The notes under the pieces are model-generated. The model was not told the DNA's origin, made no database searches, and worked only from the letters and a program-made list of their open reading frames with translations. Of a stretch of DNA of 64,000 bases, positions 19,701 to 31,046 are shown in pieces. A program made the translations under genes and the position numbers. The stretch spans positions 3,369,217-3,433,216 of the forward strand of contig QEOQ01000508.1 of NCBI GenBank assembly GCA_010279815.1, given 5' to 3'. The stretch comes from Brachionus plicatilis. Its lineage: Eukaryota; Rotifera; Eurotatoria; Ploima; Brachionidae. Position 1 is the stretch's first letter; the number at the start of each line of letters is the position of its first letter.

Positions 19701-22700
19701 AAAAAAAAACCATTTATAAAATTTAAGAATCAATAATAAAAACAAAAAATATTAAAAATTTAAATTAGCAGTTTACGAGCCTAGTGAAAAAAATTTAAAA
19801 ACTAAGTTTTCCTAGAACGGTGAATGAAACACCAGAGCCTTATTAAAATTCACAAGCCAAAATACTTTACACTTGGTGTCTTAAAATCCAACATTAATCC
19901 ATATTTTATAAGGTAAATAAAATTAAAATAGCTAAAACTTATAATTAATTAATTATTTCATTTAAATGGATTTGTTAAGTATAAATAGTTTTTAATTTAT
20001 TTTGATTACCTCAAAAGTTTGATCATTTTTTGTCGATTCAATGTCAACATACTCGACAACCGCATCTCTGATTGAAAAATAAAACACTTAACTTTCAAAC
20101 TATTTAAAATACCTGAATTCGACTTTTTTCTTTTTATTTACCAACAATTTAACGCAAACAATACCAGTCGAGTCTTTTTGAAATTTTCCAGACTTAGTCA
20201 AGTCATCAAGTTGAATTTTCTCTTCCTCTAGTCCATCTGAATCTAGACCGAATCTTAAACAGAAATTAAAATTTTTTTGAAAAAATTTATTTGTACATTT
20301 CTTTCAATTCCTGAGTTGCAGTGTTCCATAGCACAATACAATTTGATACAGTTATTAACAAATTGAGTTCACAGTTGAACACACTTGAGTTAATTCGATG
20401 TTTGGCTAAGATAGAGTGCTGATAATCATCTAATTTTGACTTTTCAGCATCATCTTCATTTCGGTTGTCTGCATTTTCTTCTTCATTCTGAATCGGGGGA
20501 ACAATGTCATATCTATTTAAAGCTGAGCTCTTCCCGACAGTTTTTCCAAGACAATAAATCAAATTGAGCTCATTGGAATCGATAGAATCTTGATAAATTT
20601 TTATCACATTACATGAATAACAAACGAACAGAAGCAGTTCGTTTTGTAAATTGCCGTAATGTAGAGTCACAATTTTGGATTCAACTCGGTCTTTTTTGGC
20701 TGATTTCGTCTTTAGTTCTTGGCCTGTTGCAAAATTCCATATTTTAATAGAACCATCAGTGGCAGCCGTAGCTAGTCTGAATCCACTGGGATCGATTGTC
20801 ATACATGCCACTTTAATTTTGTGACCATGGGCTAAACAAAATAAAAAAATAAAATAAATTATTTTTTTAGCTGCCCCAAATCATGAACCATAGTTTCCCT
20901 AGAGTATTAGAATTTCATAAAAAACTCAAATTTTTAAAGGTGAAAAACTTGATTTTAAATATAAAAATTCTTGGTGGAACTCAAAAAAAGGAGATCCAGA
21001 GCCCGACTCTCTAAGCAGTTGATTATACAATAGATAAGCTTAAATTGACTTTTTTTTTTTTTGAAAATGAAAATTTACGCGAAATAGTTCAAAAATTTTT
21101 GAATTTTGATAAAAAAATATAAAACAATGTATGTCTTTAAATTTAGTCAAGTCTTGACAAAATAAAATTTAAAAATCAGTGTTGGTAATCGATTTTAATC
21201 GATTGGTAAAATTCATAAATCGAGTAATTTTTTTTAGTCGATTATTAAATCGACTTTTAAAAATCAAAAAAGCTAAAGAAAGAAATTGAAGCTCTTTTTT
21301 AAGGTCCTTTTTTGGGAAGCTCATAAATTACCTTAGAAAATATATCAGAAAAACTTTAAGTAATTTTGACAGATTTTCTGAAATATCAATTCACTTAAGT
21401 AGATTAAATCATTAAGAAGATCATTTAAAGTTTTTTATTATTAAAAAATGATATTTTTTGATAATTCCTAACTATTCATTTCGAGATAAATTAGGTTTTA
21501 TTATCAACTAGAAAAAATATTCGATTAAATAATCGACAAAAAAAATTATTCGATTTAATAATCGATTAAAAAAATTAATCGATTTAATAATTGATTTAAA
21601 AAAATTAGTATATTATTGAATCGATTATTGAAAATCGATTGCCAACACTATGTTAAATGTTAGATGATTGTTAAATGTCAGTCAAATATTTTTACTGAAT
21701 AAACTAGAGGCTATTTTGAATATAAATAGGTTAGCTTTTTGCTGGATCTTGATCTTAGGGTCTGAAATTTTGCATCTTTTTAAAACAACTGTTATACAAA
21801 AAAATAATAGTTGTTAAATAATTATTATTATGAAATTTGTAAAATCAAATTTTTTAAGTTTTTAAACCTTATTTTTTCCAAGGAGGTACATTTTTAGATG
21901 TAATAGCGATGAAGTTTTATTAATTTATTTTTAGACTGTTTTTTAATGAATTAACCAATTTTTAATGTCAAAAGCAATTGATATTTATGCATCAATATTT
22001 TAACATTATAAATAAAAATCAAAAATTAAATTAAAAAGTAAAATTTAAAAAAAAATTAAAATTACAACAATGGCTATGACTTTAAATATTCCGAATTACT
22101 TCTCAGATTCAGAAGATGATATTGAAATGGAGAATGGTACAGCTCAAGGAAGAAAGAGAAAAGAAAAGAACACGAAATTGAATAATGGAAAACGATTACA
22201 CAAAAAAACAAGCTGCAGTGGATTTATTAAAAACGATGTACTTCGATTTTAATAAAAACACTCAAGATGGAAATAAAGTTTACTTTAAATGCAACAAAGT
22301 TAAGGAACAGAACAATGTCCAGCTGGATTTTACTTACTTTTCAGTTGTTAAAATGAAGAATAAATTCTAATTAAATAAAATAAAAATTATTGTTCTAATC
22401 ATTTATTTATTTTTATTTTTGTTTTCTATTTATTTACTGTTCATTTTTATTTTTATGTACTGATCATTTAATCAATTCCCTTATTTTTATTTTTCTGAGA
22501 AAAACTGTACCATCGCTAACAAGAGCCCTTTATTCTATCTTTATCAGGTATTTAAAAAAAAAAAAATAAAAATAATATTTTTTGCATCTTTTTGAAATTT
22601 TTGAATTGATTCTTCAAGTTATTTTAATATTGGATATTTAAAAATCAAGTTTGATGCTAGTTTTTTCAATATTTAATTAAATTAAAAAAAAAAAAAAATT

Positions 22701-25015
22701 TATTTAACTTTTTTAAAAATTTTTATCTATACTTTGCCTCTATATGAACCAAATTGTAATAAGCAAAGAATTATTGAGATCTTAATTAGAAACCAGATTA
22801 CAGAACCCACATTTTTCATCAAAATTCATACCATAATATTCTTAATTATCCAAATATTGTTCTAATTAAAAAAAAAAATCTAATTGTACAAAACATCCTT
22901 CTCTGGCTTAAAAAGATGCTCAAAATCGAGTTAAACGTCTATCTGCTGATTTTTAGTTTTTTTAAAGTAAAATTATGCTTAATTTATAATTTTAATACGA
23001 TTTAGAAAAAATAATAAGAATAATATCAGTTATGCAAATTTAGGATAAAAAAATTTTTTCTAGTAATTTTAGTTAAAAAATAATAAATCGCCGATCAAAA
23101 ATACTTTCCAGATAAAATGATTTTGGGGTTTGCCAGAAAATCAAACATAAAACGTTACCTAAAAACCTAAAAATTTTAAATCTACGTGAAAAATTAGTTA
23201 GATACACAATTAAAAAAAAATAGTCAATAAACAATATATATAGAAAAAAATGTCAGGCTAATTTTTCAACTAGGGTTTATCATTTGGGGCACCTTAAAAA
23301 ATTTCCAAAAAAACCTTCTTTGATGACATATAAAAGTTTTCCCATATCGCCTTCCCATACTTTAATCACTGAATCAGTGCACAAAGTTGCTAATTGATTT
23401 TCCGAGTAGGAAATGGCTATAACCGGTCTGTCATGAGAATGCGGGGGAAGCATTGAGTCTTGCACTGATCGAGTTAGAGGCCAACAGTCCAAAACACTTG
23501 AACAAGTGAGCAGTCTGTCTCTTTTTTGGTCAAAGCTGAGACAGAAGATTCTTTTTTCACCAGGCCTTGTTTCAGTGTCGGAAAAAACTTGCAAACACTT
23601 GAACGTGGTCAAGTCCCACACTCGAAAAACTCGCTCAGACGACAAACTTATCAACTGCTGGTCTTTTTCGTTGCATGCCAAATCAACAATGGTAAACAAG
23701 TGACCAATTAGTTTGCCACATGATTTGTTCAACACCAATGGGTTGTACAGACGAATGGCTTTGTCCACTCCGCCGGTAGCTATCAAATTCACCTTTGAAC
23801 AGTAACAAAATGTATTCAGGCCTTTGGTAATGCCAACCTGGCGATTAATTCTTGGCAACAAAAAAAAATTGAACAAAAAAATAAAATTTTATCTAAATCT
23901 GCTCACTTGATATCTTTATGCTCAAATTTAAACAACTCCTCTATGGCCAGGGATATTTTTTCGCTTGACGAGCAGCTAATAAAACTATTTAGCTCAGGTA
24001 TGTACTGAATTTTGGTCACTGCTTCATCATGCACCTTTTTTTTCACAATTGAATTTTTAGTTGAGTCAACTTCGATAATTTTTCGATTTGGATCAAACAA
24101 ATCCGGCTTGGTATTGTTAGAAGACAAGTCATTTACACTTATTTCCATGGTCATCACATTTCCAAAACTGTCGCCAATGATCAGCTTATCCGAATCCTTG
24201 TGCTGATTTATTTTGCTGATCGTGTCCAAACAAGTCAGGCCAGACATGCCTTGGATATTTAGCAGCACCTAAATTTTAAATAGCTTAACATTTTAGAGGT
24301 AATGGAGAAAAAAGTACCATGCCATTGTTCACGGACTTTTGTTTATTGCTCTTAAAATCCCACAGACTGAGTGTTCGCTCAGCAGTCACCACAACTCGCT
24401 TTATATTTGGCAAAAAGCAGCATCCATTAAGCCAGCCATCAAATTGTTCTTTCAAAAAAATGCAACCATTTAGCTTTAATTTGCTGTTCCAAATTGACAC
24501 AGCACCTTTTTGAGCAACTGTGATGAAAGAGTCTATATCAGCGGCATAGTGTATGGACTGGATGATGTCTCGTCGGGCCTTTTCGCCCGACGCGTCACCG
24601 ATCCTGAAGCGAAAGGGGGCCATGAAAATTTGGACTTCATCGGCGCCTTCGTTTGTTTCAAACGCTTTGCCCGAGTCATCCGGACCAACAGAATCTGAAT
24701 TGTAACCAAAAAGCTGAAAAAAAGAAGGTAAACAATTTATTTTGCTCACTATTTTTGGACTATTACTTCACTCCAATCAATTTCACAGTCGGGATTATGG
24801 GAGATCTTTTTGAAAAAGGCCTTGCAATGGGACTCGTTCAAGTCCGGACCGAATATTAGGCGCAGTTTGTGCACAAAATAGTCGAATTTGAGAGTTTCAG
24901 AAATTTTCAAGCGTCTCTCCTCAAGGTTTAGCTCCGAGTTCCTCAAGGTGATCTCATTTATGTAGACCAAAAACAGAGATATCTTATTGGCAAAGTCATC
25001 TGGCGTTACATTCAT
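16715..25015 (-). CDS. WDR64: WDR64/WDR49-like WD-repeat protein, 13 exons, with one in-frame stop
   Basis: Exons: 24767-25015, 24318-24713, 23907-24268, 23315-23850, 20297-20831, 20113-20253, 20010-20067, 17998-18025, 17470-17947, 17311-17422, 17012-17260, 16818-16910, 16715-16765. All junctions are GT-AG and keep frame; the total is 1096 codons, close to human WDR64. Residues 1-83 form an EF-hand-like N-terminus, ending CEIDWSE. WD strands follow: GAVSIWNSK, RTLSLWDFK, KAIRLYNP, RVFRVWDLTTFK, SVIKVWEGD, GSIKIWNFATGQE, CIVLWNTATQE, NGTVKFWNE, GYLTIWFMEEF and SVRAWCSNKGKYIG. The C-terminus (PYDITE and after) resembles the family tail. Relatives are scaffold-like proteins, often testis- or cilium-associated. 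Codon 823 is TAA (17784-17786), and the frame continues intact on both sides for hundreds of codons. Introns 4 and 7 are 2.5 and 2.0 kb because of repeats; most others are 43-56 nt (the largest of these is 101 nt). WDR64 versus WDR49 is not resolved. Confidence 0.82.
17784..17786 (-). other. In-frame TAA inside the WDR64-like gene
   Basis: The codons read AAA-TTC-TAA-TCA-AGT. CAA to TAA is the simplest explanation. Introns that would remove the stop and keep frame were tried with all nearby GT and AG sites and none works. It could be a real null allele, an assembly error, or an edited or read-through site. Confidence 0.75.
21177..21650. mobile_element. hAT-like non-autonomous element in WDR64 intron 4
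   Basis: The left end CAGTGTTGGTAATCGATT and the right end AATCGATTGCCAACACTA are inverted, a typical hAT terminus. The interior repeats TTTAATAATCGATT words. No exact 8-bp target duplication is visible. A truncated right end of the same family is at 29475-29513. The element enlarges the intron. Confidence 0.65.
22070..22370 (+). pseudogene. Transposon N-terminal fragment (FLYWCH/MULE-associated type), frameshifted
   Basis: The first frame gives an acidic patch (YFSDSEDDIEMENG) and a basic run (GRKRKEK). After a +1 shift near 22185 the second frame gives NDYTKKQAAVDLLKTMYFDF, NKNTQDGNKVYFKCNKVKE and NVQLDFTYFS, then a stop. An acidic/basic leader followed by Y-x-x-K-x-x-A ... D-G-x-K-x-Y-F-x-C-N is how N-terminal zinc-binding parts of MULE-type proteins look. 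Half the finger is missing. It lies in antisense orientation inside WDR64 intron 4. Confidence 0.5.
22641..23092. repeat. Dispersed repeat, copy 1 (partner 62903-63348)
   Basis: About 450 bp matching 62903-63348 in the same orientation, with small indels. Shared words include CAAGTTTGATGCTAG, CCTTCTCTGGCTTAAAAAGA, TTAAACGTCTATCTGCTGAT and AATAAATCGCC. It is non-coding and without terminal inverted repeats that I can see; it lies just downstream of the transposon-like fragment at 22070 and may be its tail. Confidence 0.8.
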
Positions 25016-26010
25016 GGTGTCCCTAGCTCGAAAAATTCCAAAACAACAATTAAAACACTTGTCAAATATTTACACAAAATTAAAAATTAAAAATAGTAAA
25101 AGAAAATCAAATGCATTTCTAAATAGGGAGCTCTTAGAAAAATAAAAAAATTTCCGCATACAAAAATCGGAATGTTTGTCGAGCTAATGAGTTGAGCTGA
25201 TAGCTAGTTGAATTTGATTAAATCAAACAGTAGGACTCTTTAATTAACATAAATGATTTAAATGGTTCTAAATGCTTTCGTAACCTTGGCAAAAGTTTCC
25301 AAAAACGAAACAAATATACAGGAAAGATACTTTAATTTTAAGTTTGTTGTCGAGTTTCTATTGTGAAGCTGTTAATGAGTTAATTCAAGTCTTATGAGTT
25401 GGGTTTTAAGAAGGTTTTTGACTAGAATTAAAAAATTTTAAAACATTTTTACAGACTTAAACGCGACTATTTATTTAAAGAAATTTAAATATTTGCTAAA
25501 GAAAAAATTAAATGTTTATTAATTGATAAAATGTGGTTCAACAGTTTCTAGGTTTCGTTCAGAACAACTCATTTTAAAGAAAAGAAACTCTTCTCTTGTT
25601 AAATTATTCAGTCTGGAATTTTTTTTTCGTTTTTTTTATTTAATCTTATTTAAACTGATTTAAAAAGTGCAATTAAAAATATTTAAAACAATTAAAAATG
25701 TGAACATTGGCAACTATAGCAAATTTTCTATTCTTAAAATTAAAACTTTTTAGATTTATTTTTAGTTGGTTTTTTTTGAAAAATGGTAAGCTAACAGATT
25801 AAAATGAAATTCTTTATTTGCCCGAGTTTTCAATAACAATACAGAGATTGAAGCCCTGAAAATTATTTAAATTTTTAATAAAAGGGTTTTGACTATTCAA
25901 ATATTTGAATTTTGAGAAAAGAGTTTGTTTCATTAAAATTTTATTTCCAATATTTTATTTTGAAATTAACATTTTTCTTTCTTCTTAGAAAGTAATAAAA
26001 ATCAAGATCG

Positions 26011-26332
26011 AAAATTTGATTTTGAAATGACGTCTTGTAAATAACTCACTTTTTTGTTGTAATTTCCTTGATTTCCATAATAAACAACACTGCGTCAATA
26101 ACCGCTTTAAACTTTTTTTAACTAACTTTTTTAACAAGTTTTAAAAATTAAATTCGAAATCGATCTTTAAAAGCAATTTATAATAAAGAAATTAAATCTT
26201 ATGACATTATTTTGTTTGATTCTTTTACGAGATTTATTTTAAATTTAATAATAAGGCTTCATTTTTTATTAAAATAATTTGATAAATTGTAAATATTAAA
26301 TAAATCAAATAAATTTTGAAATAAAATAATAA
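26011..26332. repeat. Direct repeat, copy 1 (partner 27854-28161)
   Basis: It starts AAAATTTGATTTTGAAATGA and includes CTGCGTCAATAACCGCTTTA and AAATTCGAAATCGATCTTTA in both copies, with small indels, same orientation, 1.8 kb apart. It is non-coding. Confidence 0.8.
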
Positions 26333-27853
26333 TTTAAATATATTCTTTTTCAATCAAAAAAAGTATTAGAAGCTCAATTTTATTAAAACAGTAGCAATAT
26401 TGAAGTATTAAAATATTAAAACAAAAAATACTCTAGTCAAAACTAGAATTAAATTTTAAACTTAAAATTATGAAACAGTAGCTTCATTATGAAATCTAAG
26501 TTGAGAACAATGCAGTGATTTTCAGAAGAATTTAAAATTTTACTTCAAAGGCTCAAAAAAAAGTCATTTAAGTAAAAACCAATTACTGATAAGCGAATTT
26601 GAACTTGAATAACTAGAACTTTATTCATATAAAAATTGGATTACATTTTGTTTTGCCAAAAATTCACCCGTTTTCACCCGAAATATTAGTTCTTTTTATT
26701 TAATAAACTTTTGAAAAAATTTATTTTTAAATAAAAAAATGAACATTCGAAAAAAAAAAAGTTGAAAAATGATTTTTCTAAATTCATTTAAAAAAAAATT
26801 TTTTAAGATAATCTTCTTTTAAGCAAAATAAATTTTTTGAATTTTTTAATTTTAATTTTTTTAATTAAAAATAATTTTTTTAGAGTTTATTGAATAAAAA
26901 GAACTACCAATTTTCTAAATATAGAAATTCAATTATTAATTTTTTAGTTTATTTAATTGTAAAAATTTAGTTTTTTTGTGGGACGGTTTTGTGACCGGCC
27001 TGTCATATAATGGCCGGTTATTAAAAGGTCACTCAGTTTACAAAATTTTTTTGGCCAGACATATGGCATCTTACCCAACACTTTCTTAATTATAAAATCA
27101 ATCAATTATATATTGTAAAAAATTTAAATAATAATAAATAATCATTTCTCTAAAAGAATTTTTAAAGATTTAAGAAATAACAAATATAAAATACAGGTCA
27201 TATGAATGAAATATGGTGGAAATGGGATGAAATTTGGGTTTACGAGGTTAATTTTTAAGACAATCCTGAGAATAAATTCAAATTTTTATAATATCATTTA
27301 AAAAAAGTAAAACATTGAAATATTAATTTTTAGAATTTTTTTTCAAAATCTGGAAAAATTAAGCTGATACTATTGAATATAGAATGTTTGAATGTTGCAA
27401 ACTTTAACATTCATCTCTTGATCACAAAGCTATTCATTAGTTTTGTGTAAATACATCCAAAGGTTTTTTCACCATTAACTGTTTTTGGCATTGGTTCAAT
27501 CAGATTATCACTATTCCTACAAGTGTATTTTTAATTCCTGGAGTCATTTTTCTTTAATTTCACTTTTAATTTTTTAGGTGAATTATGGAAAAATTAATGT
27601 TTTATAGGCAGAAGAAAACATTCTATCGAGAGCTTTATGCTGGAAAGTTTTTTTTTTAATTCTTTTTGAATTTATTTCTTCAAATGGGAGGCTAATTAGA
27701 TTTAATAAATAAAGGTCATTTGATCTCATTGAAGTTATTATAAATTTAAATTTAAATAATTTAAATATTGAAAATTGCTTTTGAATTAGAATTAACATCT
27801 TGTTAAAAAAAGCACCAAATACTGAGACTACTAATGTAAAAAAATTAAAAAGA

Positions 27854-28161
27854 AAAATTTGATTTTGAAATGACGTCTTGTAAATAATTCAGTTTTTTGT
27901 TGCAATTTCCTTAAATTCAATAAAACTGCGTCAATAACCGCTTTAAACTTTTTTTAGACTAATTTTTTTAACAAGTTTTGAAAATTAAATTCGAAATCGA
28001 TCTTTAAAAGCAATTTATAATAAATAAATTAAATCTTATAACATCATTTTGTTTAATTCTTATACGAGAATAAAAAGGCTTCATTTTTTGTTATAATAAT
28101 TTTATAAATTGTAAATATTAAATAAATCAAATTACATGATATTTTGAATTAAAATAATAAT
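27854..28161. repeat. Direct repeat, copy 2 (partner 26011-26332)
   Basis: Same words in the same order as 26011-26332; clearly diverged by indels. Confidence 0.8.
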
Positions 28162-29100
28162 CTTAAGTTTTTTTTTTCAATCAAACTTCTAATGTAAGAT
28201 GAAAAATTTATGGCCCGAAACTTAAAAAAATTAATTTTTTTGTTAATAAAATTGCTTTTTTTATTTCTTAGATAAATTTACTGTTAAAAATGCTACATGC
28301 ATTTAAAACGAGTTTTTTTAAAATAAAAAACTTTTTTGATTAGAAAATATTCTTTTCATATAAAACCCTTTTTTGAAATTGAAATGCTTGATTTGGGAAG
28401 TTAATCCGATAGTAGTTTTTTTGAAAGAATGAACACTCAAAACACTCAAACGATGGCTAGATAAAGATAAATACCTAAAAGAAAGAAAATTATTTTGGAG
28501 CTAAGAAGTCATTCTAAAGCACCCTATTTCAGGATACATTTAACCAAGGATTCTGCTGGAATTTTCTGCATCAAATTTTTCTTTGTGGGCAATAATATAT
28601 TTCTATTGCCAAAATAATTTTATCTTTAATGAAATTCCAATTTTCTTTACTAGGAAGCTTATCTAGCATAAACAAATCAAAATTTCTCAATAAATGTCGG
28701 CATTGAAGATATTTATATCAGATATTAAACCAAAAGGCTTCATACATGTACTCTTCCTAATAGTTGAAACAGAAAAAGACCCAAAAGAAATTTATGATCT
28801 CCAATAATTAGAAAAAATTATAAATTTTTTATTTTTGTACTAGATTTTCACATTTCCGATAGAATTAAAAAATCAACTATTTTTTTTATTTCAAAATCGA
28901 ACATTTTTAAAGTCAAAATTAGGCTAATAATTTTATACGAGGTAATTATCTAAAGAAGAACAAGTTTTAAGAATTCAAATTTATTAAAAAAATTTAATTA
29001 GGTATTTTATCTAAAAGCTTAAAGGTTGGCTGGCAATTGAAAAAATTATTCGGTTTTAAAGTAATTATTTTGTAACAAACCAATTTCAAAATTCTTTGGT

Positions 29101-29185
29101 TAATAATGATAATAATAATAATAATAAAAAGCCACAGCAAGCGAGCTTGCGGAGATGGCTTACTCGGAAGCCATCTATGGTAGCT
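29101..29185 (-). mobile_element. LINE 3' end with three-way-junction structure and (TTA)n tail
   Basis: Read on the minus strand, AGCTACCATAGATGGCTTCC at 29185 starts a fold closed by a 6-bp stem (29130-29135 with 29080s+100, that is 29180-29185). It holds a 9-bp hairpin (29053-29061+100 with 29068-29076+100, i.e. 29153-29161/29168-29176) and a 5-bp hairpin (29137-29141/29146-29150). A (TTA)n tract follows at 29101-29128. The upstream part of the LINE is missing or unrecognisable, so this is a 5'-truncated insertion of a relative of the 30508-34860 element. Confidence 0.7.
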
Positions 29186-30507
29186 AATTGCGCAAAAATC
29201 GAGAGATAATTTAAGGAACTATGAAAGTAACAGAGACGAAACTGAGGTACAAGACGAATACGAGAGATTATACAGATTAATGTGATTAAGTAGATTAAAG
29301 TAATTCAAAAAATTAGTCATGAATAAGAAATAATAAAAAATAAATTAAATAATGGTTCAATAGTATAAAAAACTAAGAGATGAGTAATTACACAAATAGG
29401 TTTAACAGAAAATGAAAAGTTTTTTAATTTTTTATTATTTATAAATTCTCATAATGGATTCTCATCCCCGTCAATTACAATTGAATCGATTATTGATAAT
29501 CGAATTCCAACACTCCCTTAAGATGCTTATTATTTTAATTAATATTGTTTTTAACATTTTCAATTACATGAAAATCTGACTACAAAAAACTTATAATCTT
29601 CGTTAAGATTTTGTCTCATTTTTGGTCTCTAGAAAAAAACTTCATTTAGATAGACAATTTATTTCTTTTAAGAGGCGCGCATTTTATTTAGAAAAAAATA
29701 AATTAAATTCAAAGAATTAACTATCTATCCGATTTATCGGTAGCTCCTCCATAAACTTGCTTTGTGGTTTTAATTTATAGTATTAAATCCTCATGTTTAA
29801 AAAATATATGAAATAATTTAATAATGAAATTTGAATTTTTAAATTCATTAAAATTTTTTTAAGATTAATCAAAAAACTTAATTTTCAAAGAATAGTTTTT
29901 TTTCTTTTTATAAGTTGACTTTTTTTCTCAATTTTAAAAATAGAATGTCAAAAAAAATTAATATTAATCGTCTTATTTATATTGCCATATGGTGTATTTT
30001 TTCGTCTTTTAATGAAAATTTTCAAATAATTTTGAAAAAGTATGAAAAAAGTGCGATGTTACAAATTTATTTTTTTTTAAAATAAATGGGAGGGAATTTT
30101 GTAATCTAATTATATTGAAATTGAAAAGATTAAAGCAAACATAGGATATTTAGTTTTTATTGTTTTAAAACAAAAATATTAAAATTTTAGTTATTTTTTA
30201 TACAAATAAGAAAATAACTTTTTTTAAAACTATAAAATATCTAAGAATATACTAGTTTAGAATTTTTTTTACTTATAAATTTTAAACAGTTTTTTAAAAA
30301 TATATTCACAATCAATTTTAAAACAAAGAACTTTAAATTTTTTAAGCAGAATGGCTTTTATAATCCGGAAAAAAGAGTTTCATTTTTGAGCTTAAGTATT
30401 TTCAAAAAATAAACCATGAAATTTTTCAAGATAATATAAGTCTTTATCTAAATATTTTAAAAGCCCTAGCAGTACTTGAAAAATCATTTTTGAATGGAAA
30501 ATGTTTA
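29186..30507. other. Gene-free A+T-rich stretch
   Basis: It contains a truncated hAT end at 29475-29513 (ATCGATTATTGATAATCG ... CCAACACT) and the left arm of a long inverted repeat at 30112-30268. No gene is seen. Confidence 0.5.
30112..30268. repeat. Left arm of a long inverted repeat around the LINE
   Basis: It is the reverse complement, with scattered mismatches and small indels, of 34992-35168. Shared words on this strand are AGCAAACATAGGATATTTAG, TACAAATAAGAAAATAACTT and TATCTAAGAATATACTAG. The LINE lies between the arms. Confidence 0.8.
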
Positions 30508-30525
30508 ATAATAATAATATATATA

Positions 30526-30582
30526 AGCTACAGCAAGACTAGCTTGCGGAGGTGGCCTACTAGGAGGTCACCTATGGTAGCT
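30526..30582 (-). other. LINE 3'-terminal RNA fold, distal module
   Basis: Closing stem 30526-30531 with 30577-30582 (AGCTAC/GTAGCT), hairpin 30533-30537 with 30543-30547, and hairpin 30550-30558 with 30565-30573. The bases pair in all three stems, with one G-T or A-C position at 30555/30568. An ATT-type tract follows on the minus strand. Such terminal structures are known to be recognised by the reverse transcriptase in related LINEs. Confidence 0.65.
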
Positions 30583-30670
30583 CTTTGCACATTACACATA
30601 AAAATTTACTGCAAAAAGAAAAAACTGTTTAAATTTTTAGGTCAAAATAATAATAAATAATAATAATATA

Positions 30671-30737
30671 AATTACAACAAGCTAACAATCTAGACTTGC
30701 TAAGATGGGAAACAGTAGGATCCCATCCATAGTAACT
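30671..30737 (-). other. LINE 3' RNA fold, proximal module
   Basis: The same architecture as the distal module but with different sequence: closing stem 30671-30676/30732-30737, a CAAG/CTTG hairpin (30679-30682/30696-30699) and a hairpin 30704-30710/30721-30727. The cleaner copy at 39462-39528 has perfect closing (AGTTAC/GTAACT). It is followed on the minus strand by (ATT)n. Confidence 0.6.
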
Positions 30738-31046
30738 GTGGTATGTAATAATAACAATAAAAAAAAAAAAAAAAAAAAAAACATTCATATACTACTTCAC
30801 ACTTTCATATGCTACATATACTACATTACCATTGCATTTGAATTTTAAATTAATCTTTTTCTTTTTTTCTATTTCTTTCTTTTTCTTTTCCTTCTTTTCC
30901 TTCTTTTTCTTTTTTTTCCATGTTAGACTTAGACCGATCCAATCAAGCAAATCAACCAGACCAATCTAGCTACACAAAGACCACAATCAAGGTAACTCAA
31001 AATTCTTTTCTTTTTGATCCGATTTTTTATAAATAAATGCTCCTAT

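Larger units (their letters stand above)
25016..29100. other. Gene-free repeat region
   Basis: No supported gene. It holds the direct repeat pair 26011-26332 and 27854-28161 and a G+C-richer fragment at 26985-27083 ending CCCAACAC. Confidence 0.55.

Noticed and set aside
23300..23314. Alternative donor (AAG before GTGCCC) for WDR64 exon 4
   Set aside because: It gives the wrong phase for the next exon. The donor after 23315 joins in frame and restores a normal WD junction (KEAHGHKIKVACM).
27583..27798. Minus-strand frame of 71 codons
   Set aside because: A+T-rich, no motif and no neighbours.
29130..29185. Reading the three-way-junction module as a tRNA or riboswitch
   Set aside because: It has only two internal hairpins and is followed by ATT-type tracts at LINE ends, so a LINE 3' structure explains it better.
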